NCBI RefSeq assembly: GCF_002307355.1
Contig: NZ_CP017481.1
Coordinates: 620,001-684,000, forward strand
DNA length: 64,000 nt
DNA from: Pectobacterium polaris
GTDB taxonomy: Bacteria; Pseudomonadota; Gammaproteobacteria; Enterobacterales; Enterobacteriaceae
Reading direction: 5' to 3'
The notes under the pieces are model-generated. The model made no database searches. It saw only the letters and a program-made list of their open reading frames with translations, and was not told the DNA's origin. Below are positions 34,480 to 42,405 of the stretch, piece by piece. Position 1 is the first letter of the stretch. The number at the start of each line of letters is the position of its first letter. Made by a program: the position numbers and the translations under genes.

Positions 34480-35607
34480 ATGAAATATCTATTGCCTACG
34501 GCAGCCGCTGGGTTGTTATTACTCGCTGCTCAACCCGCGATGGCCGCAAATACGGGCGGCTATGCCACCACGGATGGTGGGGAAGTATCCGGTGCTGTGA
34601 AAAAAACGGCACGCTCTATGAAAGAGATTGTGGATATTATTGAAGCCGCGCAAGTGGATTCAAAAGGCAAGAAAGTCAAAGGCGGTGCTTATCCGCTCAT
34701 CATCACCTATAACGGTAATGAAGATTCATTAATCAAAGCGGCTGAAAAGAATATCTGCGGCCAGTGGAGTAAAGACGCTCGCGGCGTACAAATCAAAGAG
34801 TTCACCAAAGGCATTACGATTCAGGGCACCAATGGCTCATCCGCCAACTTCGGTGTTTGGATCGTGAATTCTTCTAACGTCGTGGTACGTAACATGCGCT
34901 TTGGCTATATGCCGGGCGGCGCGCAAGACGGCGATGCCATTCGTATTGATAACTCACCGAACGTCTGGATCGACCACAACGAGATCTTTGCCAAGAACTT
35001 TGAGTGTAAAGGCACGCCAGACGATGACACCACCTTTGAATCAGCGGTTGATATCAAGAAAGGGTCAACGAACGTCACGGTGTCTTACAACTACATCCAC
35101 GGCATCAAGAAAGTCGGCCTGAGCGGTTCAAGTAGCTCGGATACGACAGCGCGTAACCTGACTTACCATCACAATATCTACCGCGATGTTAACTCACGCC
35201 TGCCACTACAGCGTGGTGGTCTGGTTCATGCGTACAACAACCTGTATGACGGCATCACCGGTTCAGGCTTTAACGTCCGTCAGAAAGGGAAAGCCCTCAT
35301 CGAAAGCAACTGGTTCGAAAATGCGCTGAACCCAGTGACGGCACGTAACGACAGTTCCAACTTCGGTACTTGGGATCTGCGTAACAACAACATTACCAGC
35401 CCATCTGATTTTGCTAAATACAAAATCACCTGGGGCAAACCGTCCTCCCCTCACATCAATGCGGATGACTGGAAGACCACAGGAAAATTCCCTACCGTCT
35501 CCTATAAGTACACTCCCGTTTCTGCGCAGTGTGTGAAGGATAAACTGGCAAACTATGCTGGCGTCGGTAAAAACCTGGCAGTACTGACAGCCGCTAACTG
35601 CAAATAA
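34480..35607 (+). CDS. pelB: Secreted pectate lyase PelB, PL1 family
   Basis: The protein is 375 aa. The first 22 residues (MKYLLPTAAAGLL to QPAMA) are exactly the signal peptide known as the pelB leader of Erwinia carotovora, so this paralogue can be named with confidence. PL1 features match the neighbours: GDAIRIDNSPNVWIDHNEIF, FESAVDIKKGS, KKVGLSGSS and VNSRLPLQRGG. One extra residue (SDTTARN) explains the length difference. It is secreted through Sec and Out and depolymerises plant pectate. Start has AAGGAGA; a strong terminator follows. Confidence 0.95.
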   Translation: MKYLLPTAAAGLLLLAAQPAMAANTGGYATTDGGEVSGAVKKTARSMKEIVDIIEAAQVDSKGKKVKGGAYPLIITYNGNEDSLIKAAEKNICGQWSKDARGVQIKEFTKGITIQGTNGSSANFGVWIVNSSNVVVRNMRFGYMPGGAQDGDAIRIDNSPNVWIDHNEIFAKNFECKGTPDDDTTFESAVDIKKGSTNVTVSYNYIHGIKKVGLSGSSSSDTTARNLTYHHNIYRDVNSRLPLQRGGLVHAYNNLYDGITGSGFNVRQKGKALIESNWFENALNPVTARNDSSNFGTWDLRNNNITSPSDFAKYKITWGKPSSPHINADDWKTTGKFPTVSYKYTPVSAQCVKDKLANYAGVGKNLAVLTAANCK

Positions 35608-35702
35608 ATGCGGTCAGGCTTTCTCCGTCGCAGCAAGACAGGAAGCAATAAGCCTGAATATCCCGCGGCCGTGACTCTTCATACGGAAGCATGGTTCTCC
35701 CC

Positions 35703-35733
35703 AAGCGAGCTCTAAGAGCTCGCTTGTTTTTTT
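35703..35733 (+). terminator. pelB terminator
   Basis: A perfect 10-bp stem, AAGCGAGCTC / GAGCTCGCTT, with loop TAA is followed by G and seven T. Strong rho-independent terminator, 96 bp after the stop. Confidence 0.93.
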
Positions 35734-35913
35734 ATGGAACCCACGCATGAGAATGGATATGTATTCCTAAAGCGCATGCACAAATTAAATATCAAGCTAA
35801 TTATTTATATAATAAATTAATAGTTTGATTTATTAATGAAGAAAACCATCCTTTAATTAAGGATTAATCGATAGAAATAACAATAGCCCATCAACACGTG
35901 ATTAATTAATAAT

Positions 35914-35927
35914 TTGATCGGCATCAA
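35914..35927. promoter_or_regulatory. FNR-type box upstream of pel3
   Basis: TTGATCGGCATCAA is a perfect TTGAT-N4-ATCAA FNR consensus, about 390 bp upstream of the pel3 start. Its distance from any obvious promoter leaves its function open. Confidence 0.45.
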
Positions 35928-36213
35928 CTATTTCTGACGCCATCCTCTCAACGAGGAAATTTTACTTATTTATTGATGTCGCTCACAGTTATCACCTCTA
36001 TCAAATCGCATCCAACAACGAGTAATAAAACGAAATATAATTTTATTTTTCATAAAACTCTCAACGACCTGATTTTAGAAAAAATGAAAAAAATATTATC
36101 ATTTAAAATAGGCACTTATTAGTCTTTGGGATTTACGACGTTATTCACCCTATATATTTAATATCGAAATATTGAATTCTTTTACTTTTATGGTAAGAAT
36201 TAATTGGGATTTC

Positions 36214-36232
36214 AATAAACCTTGATTTCATT
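36214..36232 (+). promoter_or_regulatory. KdgR-like operator upstream of pel3
   Basis: AATAAACCTTGATTTCATT matches 16 of 19 positions of the KdgR consensus as I remember it (AATRAAAYRNYRTTTYATT), the best of the three. It lies 86 bp before the start codon. Confidence 0.55.
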
Positions 36233-36317
36233 TTTATTGAAACACCAAATAATATAATCTGGGCTATGTGGATCATAAATGCCCAAACAAAAATTCAATT
36301 CCAAGGAGAGTACCCTA

Positions 36318-37442
36318 ATGAAATACCTACTGCCTTCTGCAGCCGCTGGGCTGTTATTGCTTGCGGCCCAACCAACGATGGCGGCAAATACGGGGGGTTA
36401 TGCCACCACTGACGGTGGTGACGTTGCCGGTGCCGTGAAAAAAACAGCGCGCTCCATGCAAGATATTATTGATATCATCGAAGAAGCGAAAAAGGACGCA
36501 AACGGTAAGAAAGTCAAAGGCGGTGCTTACCCGCTCGTCATCACCTATAACGGTAATGAAGACGCGCTGATCAAAGCCGCTGAGGCCAACATCTGCGGCC
36601 AGTGGAGTAAGGATGCCCGAGGTGTAGAAATCAAAGAGTTCACCAAAGGGATTACCATCCTCGGAACTAACGGATCGTCCGCCAACTTCGGGATCTGGCT
36701 GACAAAATCATCCGATATCGTCATACGCAACATGCGTTTTGGTTACATGCCGGGCGGCGCGCAGGATGGTGATGCCATTCGTATCGATAACACGCCGAAC
36801 GTCTGGATTGACCACAACGAGATCTTCGCGAAAAACTTTGAATGCGCAGGTACAAAAGACGGTGACACGACATTCGAATCCGCGATTGATATTAAGAAAG
36901 CGTCGACCAACGTGACCATTTCGTACAACTACATTCATGGCATCAAAAAAGTGGGGCTGAGCGGCTTCAGCAGCAGCGATACGGGCCGTGACCTGACTTA
37001 CCATCACAATATTTACGACGACGTTAACGCTCGCCTTCCGCTGCAACGTGGCGGCCAGGTTCACGCGTACAACAACCTGTATACTGGCATCACCAGTTCT
37101 GGCCTGAACGTGCGTCAGAAAGGGATTGCGCTGATCGAACGTAACTGGTTCGAGAATGCGAAAAACCCAGTGACCTCACGTTATGACGGTTCCAACTTCG
37201 GTACCTGGGAACTGCGTAATAACAACGTTATGAGCCCAGCCGACTTCGCTAAATACAACATCACCTGGGATAAAGATTCCAAGCCCTACGTGAATGCGGA
37301 AGACTGGAAAAGCACTGGCACATTCGCTTCTGTTCCTTACAGCTACTCTCCAGTTTCTCCACAGTGCGTGAAGGACAAACTGGCGAACTATGCTGGCGTG
37401 AACAAAAACCTTGCCGTGCTGACAGCAGCAAATTGCAACTAG
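36318..37442 (+). CDS. pelC: Secreted pectate lyase, PL1 family (third of three)
   Basis: The protein is 374 aa from the ATG at 36318 with AAGGAGAG upstream; an in-frame ATG 13 codons earlier lies in the leader and would spoil the signal peptide. The signal peptide ends QPTMA, as in the first pel gene. PL1 residues are conserved (GDAIRIDNTPNVWIDHNEIF, FESAIDIKKAS, VNARLPLQRGG). It diverges more than the other two in the C-terminal third (VMSPADFAKYNITWDKDSK). The name follows the pelA-B-C order and is less certain than pelB. Confidence 0.9.
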   Translation: MKYLLPSAAAGLLLLAAQPTMAANTGGYATTDGGDVAGAVKKTARSMQDIIDIIEEAKKDANGKKVKGGAYPLVITYNGNEDALIKAAEANICGQWSKDARGVEIKEFTKGITILGTNGSSANFGIWLTKSSDIVIRNMRFGYMPGGAQDGDAIRIDNTPNVWIDHNEIFAKNFECAGTKDGDTTFESAIDIKKASTNVTISYNYIHGIKKVGLSGFSSSDTGRDLTYHHNIYDDVNARLPLQRGGQVHAYNNLYTGITSSGLNVRQKGIALIERNWFENAKNPVTSRYDGSNFGTWELRNNNVMSPADFAKYNITWDKDSKPYVNAEDWKSTGTFASVPYSYSPVSPQCVKDKLANYAGVNKNLAVLTAANCN

Positions 37443-37558
37443 TTGCAAAGCGTGAAAGGTAAATAAGCGAATTGCAGGCTCCGTCCCTCATTGTCCTGTG
37501 CTAACCGGAGCCTGCAAACAAGCTTAACGCCCGTCGGTTTATCGTTCGGGCTGCACTT

Positions 37559-37587
37559 GAGCGAGTCCTAAGGGCTCGCTCATTTTT
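37559..37587 (+). terminator. Terminator between pelC and pelZ
   Basis: GAGCGAGTCC (37559-37568) pairs with GGGCTCGCTC (37572-37581) with one G-T pair and loop TAA, followed by ATTTTTATC. It ends only 24 bp before the pelZ start codon, so pelZ depends on read-through or a promoter inside pelC. Confidence 0.85.
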
Positions 37588-37611
37588 ATCGTTAATATTC
37601 AAGGAAATGAA

Positions 37612-38889
37612 ATGAAACGTTCTCTTCTGTTCGCCGCACTGTTCAGCACTGGATTAGTATTCAGTGTCGGCATACCGATGGCTAGCGCCGCCACACCGGC
37701 AGCACCAGAGTTGAAAGGATTCGGAACGGATACCGTTGCAGGCAGCGGTGGGCGCATTATTCGCGTCACAACGCTGGCTTCTTCCGGTGCAGGCTCACTC
37801 AGGGAAGCGCTGGCCGCCAAAGGGCCGCGCATTATCGTTTTTGAGGTTGGCGGCATTATCGACCTGAATAAAAGTGACCTCCGGTTAGCAGAGCCGTTTG
37901 TCACCATCGCCGGTCAGACCGCTCCTTCTCCCGGTATCACCATTATTCGCGGCGGAATGGGGATCAGCACACACGATGTGCTGATGCAGCATATTCGTTT
38001 CCGCATCGGCGATGCCGGTACGGGTAAAAAAAGTGGCTTTGAACGCGATGTTTCCATCAACGGCAAAGATGCCTACAACGTCGTGATCGACCATTCTAGT
38101 TTCGCCTGGGGTACAGACGAAAACCTGTCTATTTCCGGCCCACGCTATGACGGGCCTCAGGGCACCGCACACCGCATCACACTCTCGAATAATATCGTTG
38201 CTGAAGGCCTATACGATTCGGCTCACACCAAAGGTATTCACTCGATGGGGACGCTGGTTCACGATAACGTGACTGACGTATCGATCGTGGGTAGCCTCTA
38301 TGCGCACAACAACGAGCGCAACGCCTGGTTCAAGGCTGGCTCTACGGGCGTCATGGTCAATAACCTGATCTATAACCCCGGCATCTGGGGTCTTCGCGTT
38401 GGTGGAGTAGCGAAAGAGTGGGAAGGGAAAACCATGCCCGCCAGCCCACGCGTCTCCGTTGCGGGTAACGTGATGCACTACGGTGCCAATACCAAAGCAG
38501 GTTTAGGACTGGTAGGAAGCAACACCTCCGGCGATGTCTGGATGTCAGATAACCTCGCGTACGATGCCAAGGGCAAAGCCGCACCGCAAACGTCAGGCAG
38601 CGGGATTAATTTACTCAAAGTGTCCCCTATTTGGCCTGCGGGCTTAACGGCATCACCGGCCAGCGCCGTCACCAATCAGGTACTGCAAAGTGCAGGTGCA
38701 CGCCCTAAAGATCGTGATGCCGTTGATAAACGTATCGTGGAGAATTTCAAACAGCGTAAAGGTGGCTTCGTGAATAGTCAGGAAGACGTCGGCGGCTATC
38801 CCGTTGCAACCGCGACCTACCGTCAGTTGAATGTGCCGAGCACCGGCGTGGATGCCTGGCTACAGCAGATGGCTAAAGCGCTGGAATAA
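37612..38889 (+). CDS. pelZ: Pectate lyase PelZ
   Basis: The protein is 425 aa (Dickeya PelZ about 420) with a signal peptide of about 26 residues ending ASA. It is predicted to form a right-handed beta-helix with repeated turns (GIWGLRVGGVAKEW, NLIYNP). The middle has VVIDHSSFAWGTDENLS, like the PL1 vWiDH region. In Dickeya PelZ is a minor pectate lyase that works with PelB and PelC. It has an AAGGAAA Shine-Dalgarno and sits at the end of the pel cluster as in Dickeya. Confidence 0.9.
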   Translation: MKRSLLFAALFSTGLVFSVGIPMASAATPAAPELKGFGTDTVAGSGGRIIRVTTLASSGAGSLREALAAKGPRIIVFEVGGIIDLNKSDLRLAEPFVTIAGQTAPSPGITIIRGGMGISTHDVLMQHIRFRIGDAGTGKKSGFERDVSINGKDAYNVVIDHSSFAWGTDENLSISGPRYDGPQGTAHRITLSNNIVAEGLYDSAHTKGIHSMGTLVHDNVTDVSIVGSLYAHNNERNAWFKAGSTGVMVNNLIYNPGIWGLRVGGVAKEWEGKTMPASPRVSVAGNVMHYGANTKAGLGLVGSNTSGDVWMSDNLAYDAKGKAAPQTSGSGINLLKVSPIWPAGLTASPASAVTNQVLQSAGARPKDRDAVDKRIVENFKQRKGGFVNSQEDVGGYPVATATYRQLNVPSTGVDAWLQQMAKALE

Positions 38890-38912
38890 TGCAGCCGTTG
38901 GTACGTTAAGAT

Positions 38913-38942
38913 CGAAAAAGGCCACATCAGTGGCCTTTTTCG
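38913..38942. terminator. Bidirectional terminator between pelZ and ppiA
   Basis: CGAAAAAGGCCAC (38913-38925) pairs perfectly with GTGGCCTTTTTCG (38930-38942), loop ATCA. A and T tracts on the two sides allow it to serve both converging genes. Confidence 0.94.
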
Positions 38943-38975
38943 TATTCTCGGTTCTTTGCTTATCTATCTCGTCAA

Positions 38976-39548
38976 TCAGGGCAGCACTTTCGCAGACTGA
39001 ATCACGATGGGTGCGGTCGGCACATTCTGGTAAGGCCCGACATTCTTCGTTGGCACCTGAGAGATCTTATCCACGACGTCCATGCCCTTCACGACTTTAC
39101 CGAACACGGCGTAGCCAAAATCACGCTGGCCGTGATCGAGGAACGCGTTGTCCGCGATGTTGATAAAGAACTGGCTGGTCGCACTGTCTTTATCAGACGT
39201 GCGTGCCATCGCAATCGTGCCGCGCTGGTTACGTAAACCATTATCGGCTTCATTCTTAATCGGTGCGTTCGTCGCTTTTTGGCTCATTTCGCCAGAAAAG
39301 CCGCCGCCCTGCACCATAAAGCCAGGGATCACACGGTGAAATGTCGTCCCGTTATAAAAACCGTTGTTAACGTACTCGACGAAATTTTTTACCGAAACTG
39401 GTGCCTTTTGATTATCTAAAGACAGTTCGATATTGCCCGCAGACGTCGTCAACAGCACACGCGTAGTGGCGTCGGAAGCCGCAAAAGCGGGAGAAAATGC
39501 CGTCAGTGAAATAAGGGCTGCCGCAGCAACCAGAGTACGTTTGAACAT
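38976..39548 (-). CDS. ppiA: Periplasmic peptidyl-prolyl cis-trans isomerase A (cyclophilin)
   Basis: The protein is 190 aa (E. coli 190) from the ATG at 39548 with AAGGA upstream; the longer open frame has no good site. Signal peptide to about residue 24 (FSPAFAA). Cyclophilin active-site motifs are visible: [14 protein letters not shown], then GTIAMART and ATSQFFIN. It speeds proline isomerisation in periplasmic proteins. It marks the right edge of the pel insertion, since E. coli has ppiA close to pabA. Confidence 0.96.
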   Translation of the reverse strand: MFKRTLVAAAALISLTAFSPAFAASDATTRVLLTTSAGNIELSLDNQKAPVSVKNFVEYVNNGFYNGTTFHRVIPGFMVQGGGFSGEMSQKATNAPIKNEADNGLRNQRGTIAMARTSDKDSATSQFFINIADNAFLDHGQRDFGYAVFGKVVKGMDVVDKISQVPTKNVGPYQNVPTAPIVIQSAKVLP

Positions 39549-39689
39549 GAGAATTCCTTTTTGAAGAGGCCGACTACAGAAAGCGTAATGATTGTAAGTA
39601 TCCGCACTCTTCAACGCTACCCATTTACCTTTTTTTACGTATAAAAGTCTGTTCGTAACCAACTGTGAGCGAAAACCTGTGCGTAAGAT

Positions 39690-39715
39690 AAAAAAAGGGC
39701 CGATTGATCGGCCCT
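39690..39715 (-). terminator. Terminator of the dehydratase/ABC operon
   Basis: AGGGCCGA (39696-39703) pairs with TCGGCCCT (39708-39715), loop TTGA, followed on the minus strand by a T run. It lies about 90 bp past the last gene, beyond the 15-bp repeats. Confidence 0.88.
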
Positions 39716-39746
39716 AATGATGATGATTATCGCGCAGCGCGACGAG

Positions 39747-39816
39747 TCCATACGTACTTATTCCATACGTACTTATTCCATACGTACTTAGTCCATACGT
39801 ACCTAGCCCATACGCT
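39747..39816. repeat. 15-bp tandem repeat, four copies plus a partial
   Basis: The unit TCCATACGTACTTAT is repeated at 39747, 39762, 39777 and 39792, with a fifth partial copy from 39807. Copies differ at 1-2 bases. The repeats lie at the 3' end of the last ABC ATPase gene; read on the minus strand in its frame, each of the four copies contains a stop codon (TAG or TAA). Confidence 0.95.
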
Positions 39817-40611
39817 CCGAACGCACCGCCAGATCGCGGCTGTACTGACGGCTGGCGTCCACCAGCATGGAGGTATAGGCGTCCTTCGGCATATCGCTGG
39901 TCAGGTCGTCGGTTTCCAACGTTTCCAGTATTTTACCGTATTGCATCACCGCCACTTTATGACACAGATGGGAAATCACGCCCAGGTCATGTGTCACCAT
40001 CAGGTAGGTCAGCTTTTCCTGCTGTTGTAACTCCGTCAGCAGGTTGAGAATTTCCGCCTGCACCGACACATCCAGCGCCGACGTCGGCTCATCCAGCAGC
40101 AGCACTCTCGGCTCCAGAATCAGCGCTCGGGCAATCGCCACACGCTGACGCTGCCCCCCGAAAGCTGGTGCGGATAACGGCGGCGGAAGTGCGTTCCCAG
40201 CCCCACTTTCTCCAGCAAGGTATCGATACGATCATCACGATCGTCAAAGCGGTGGATCGACAGCGGCTCTTCCAGAATCGATTCCACGGTATGACGGGGA
40301 TGCAGCGATCCGTACGGATCCTGAAACACCATCTGCACCCGGCGACAGCGCGCCTGATCGATTCGGTGTGCCAGTTTCTTCCCGTCAATATGCAGCGTGC
40401 CTTCCCAGTGATTAAACAGCCCGGCCAGACACTTCAGCACGGTGGTTTTACCGGAACCCGATTCCCCTACCAGACCAAAGATATCGCCATCGTTGACGGT
40501 AAGGTTCACATCGTACAATACCTGATTCGCCGTGCTACCCTGCCCAAAATAGAGATTCAGGTTATTCACTTCGATCATCGGCTTGCGCTGACTCATTGCT
40601 TCAGTTGCCAT
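39803..40611 (-). pseudogene. Opp/Dpp-type ABC transporter ATPase (second ATPase), frameshifted
   Basis: The second ATPase of a peptide-class ABC importer. The N-terminal frame (40120-40611) has Walker A GESGSGKTTV and the Q-loop, then reaches HQLSGG and shifts into [10 protein letters not shown]. The C-terminal frame (39803-40141) resumes with [11 protein letters not shown], Walker [12 protein letters not shown] and the His switch THDLG. The break is at a tract of six C (plus strand 40154-40159); a seventh would restore [17 protein letters not shown]. So one base is missing in a homopolymer inside the ABC signature. It is a recent pseudogene, a slippage-dependent gene or a sequencing error. 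Confidence 0.85.
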
Positions 40612-40622
40612 GATTATCCCCT

Positions 40623-41525
40623 TTATCCATTGATCCAGGCTGGATCGCGATTCATCACCGGCAAACGCGGGCGTCGGTGGTCGATATCCGGCAGCGAATT
40701 CAGCAACCCACGCGTGTAAGGATGCTGCGCGTTGTCCAGATCGGCGGCAGCAATGGATTCCACGACACGTCCGGCATACATCACCAACACCCGATCGCAG
40801 AAGCTACGTACCAGATTGATATCGTGGCTGATGAAAATCAGCCCCAGACCGCGCTCGCTGACCAGATCGTCCAGCATCGCCAGCACCTGCAGACGTACGG
40901 ACACATCCAGCGCGGAGGTCGGTTCATCGGCAATCACGATTTCGGGTTCAGTAATCAGCATCATCGCAATCATGATGCGCTGCCCCTGCCCGCCCGATAT
41001 TTCATGAGGGTACAGATTGTATACGCGCTCTGGCTGACGAATACGCACCACGTCCAGCATAGCCATGACCTTTGCCTTTGCCTCGCGGTGCGACACCCTA
41101 TGGTGCGCCAGATAGGCTTCGGCAATCTGATCGCCAACGCATACCACTGGGTTCAGCGAATATTTTGGGTCCTGCATAATCATGGAAATGCGCTTGCCGC
41201 GAATCTGACGCATCCGCGCCTCATCCGCTTTCAGCAGGTCGGTATCGCCGAAGCGCAGTTTGTCTGCCGTAATCCGCGCACTGTGCGGATGCAGTTGCAG
41301 CAGCGCACGGCCGACCGTCGATTTACCGGAGCCGGATTCACCGACAATGGCCAGCTTTTCACAGCCCAGCGTGAAGGAGACGCCGCGCACGGCATCCGTC
41401 ACAGCACCACGGTTCACGAAGCTTACCCGCAGATTTTCCACTTCCATCAGGGGCGAGCTTCCCGGCGCAGGTTGAGAAGACTTATTCAGTTCTGGGATCG
41501 AGGATGTCACGTAGGCCGTCTCCAA
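40623..41525 (-). CDS. Opp/Dpp-type ABC transporter ATPase (first ATPase)
   Basis: The protein is 300 aa. Walker A GESGSGKST near residues 61-69, signature YPHEISGGQGQRIMIAMML, Walker [13 protein letters not shown] and switch ISHDINL are all intact, and the C-terminal oligopeptide-family tail (HPYTRGLLNSLPDI) is present. It overlaps the upstream permease gene by 44 bp if the ATG at 41525 is used; a GTG at 41510 is an alternative. It is intact, unlike its partner ATPase just downstream. Confidence 0.92.
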   Translation of the reverse strand: METAYVTSSIPELNKSSQPAPGSSPLMEVENLRVSFVNRGAVTDAVRGVSFTLGCEKLAIVGESGSGKSTVGRALLQLHPHSARITADKLRFGDTDLLKADEARMRQIRGKRISMIMQDPKYSLNPVVCVGDQIAEAYLAHHRVSHREAKAKVMAMLDVVRIRQPERVYNLYPHEISGGQGQRIMIAMMLITEPEIVIADEPTSALDVSVRLQVLAMLDDLVSERGLGLIFISHDINLVRSFCDRVLVMYAGRVVESIAAADLDNAQHPYTRGLLNSLPDIDHRRPRLPVMNRDPAWING

Positions 41526-42405
41526 GGAAGTTGAACGCCAGGCTGTTAATCAAAATCGCCAGCCCCGGAATAGTTACTAACCACCAACACTCCATCATGT
41601 AACGACGACCCGCAGAGATCATCGCGCCCCATTCAGGATCGGGCGGCTGTGCCCCCAATCCCAGAAAGCCCAGACCCGCTGCTGTCAGAATGATGCCCGC
41701 CATATTCATGGTAATACGAATAATCACCGACGGCAGACACAGCGGCACAATGTGGTGCAGCAGGATGCGGATAGAGGATGCGCCTTGCAGCTTCACGGCA
41801 GACACAAAGTCGGCGTGACGCAGCGACAGCGTCTCCGCCCTTGCCAGACGGGCAATCGGCGGCCAGGCCGTCAGCGTAATCGCAATCACCACATGCTCCA
41901 GACCTGGGCCAAGTGCCGCAACGAACGCCAACGCCAACACCAGACTAGGGAACGAAATGAAGATATCGGTGATACGCATCAGGATGGTATCGACGATGCC
42001 GCCGTAATACCCTGCCACCACGCCCAGTGCCAGCCCGATGGGCCCCACGGTTACCGACACCAGCGCAACGATATACAGCGTGATGCGTGAACCATAGACC
42101 AGACGACTAAACACATCGCGCCCAAACTCATCGGTGCCAAAGTAATGCGCCGCACTCGGGGCCTGTAGCGCGTTAGCCAAATCCTGTACCAGCGGATCGT
42201 GCGTGGCGATCCACGGGGCGAAAATAGCGACCAGAATCAAAACCAGCACAATCGCAGAACCAATCGCGGTCAGCGGATTGCGCATCATCGTCAAGAGAAA
42301 CCCGCCGATTCGCGCACCGCGTAGCCGCAGGCGGCTCACACGTTTTTCCGGCGGTGTCCGCATTACCGATTCACGGCTGACCGGCGGCTCAGAGGAAATA
42401 TTCAT
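41482..42405 (-). CDS. ABC transporter permease, DppC/OppC type
   Basis: The protein is 307 aa. A typical N-terminal segment (FLLTMMRNPLTAIGSAIVL) precedes a periplasmic DPLVQDLANALQAPSAAHYFGTDEFGRDVFSRL motif, which marks the DppC/OppC subfamily. About six membrane segments and the EAA-loop-like region AETLSLRHADFVSAVKLQGAS follow. It starts with GAGGA upstream and overlaps the other permease by 4 bp. Confidence 0.92.
   Translation of the reverse strand: MNISSEPPVSRESVMRTPPEKRVSRLRLRGARIGGFLLTMMRNPLTAIGSAIVLVLILVAIFAPWIATHDPLVQDLANALQAPSAAHYFGTDEFGRDVFSRLVYGSRITLYIVALVSVTVGPIGLALGVVAGYYGGIVDTILMRITDIFISFPSLVLALAFVAALGPGLEHVVIAITLTAWPPIARLARAETLSLRHADFVSAVKLQGASSIRILLHHIVPLCLPSVIIRITMNMAGIILTAAGLGFLGLGAQPPDPEWGAMISAGRRYMMECWWLVTIPGLAILINSLAFNFLGDGLRDILDPRTE

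Larger units (their letters stand above)
35608..36317. other. AT-rich regulatory region between the second and third pel genes
   Basis: 710 bp with no gene seen. It carries the pelB terminator (35703-35733), a perfect FNR-type palindrome at 35914-35927, a weaker CRP-like site at 35972-35987 (ATTGA-TGTCGC-TCACA, 8 of 10) and a KdgR-like box at 36214-36232. The rest is AT-rich. Confidence 0.75.

Noticed and set aside
36279..36317. Upstream ATG adding 13 residues to the third pectate lyase
   Set aside because: It would place charged residues ahead of the signal peptide, and AAGGAGAG stands at the correct distance from the ATG at 36318, as in the other two pel genes.
39747..39816. Tandem repeats as a possible CRISPR array
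   Set aside because: Units are directly adjacent with no spacers, only 15 bp long, and no cas genes are present. The same applies to 51724-51783.
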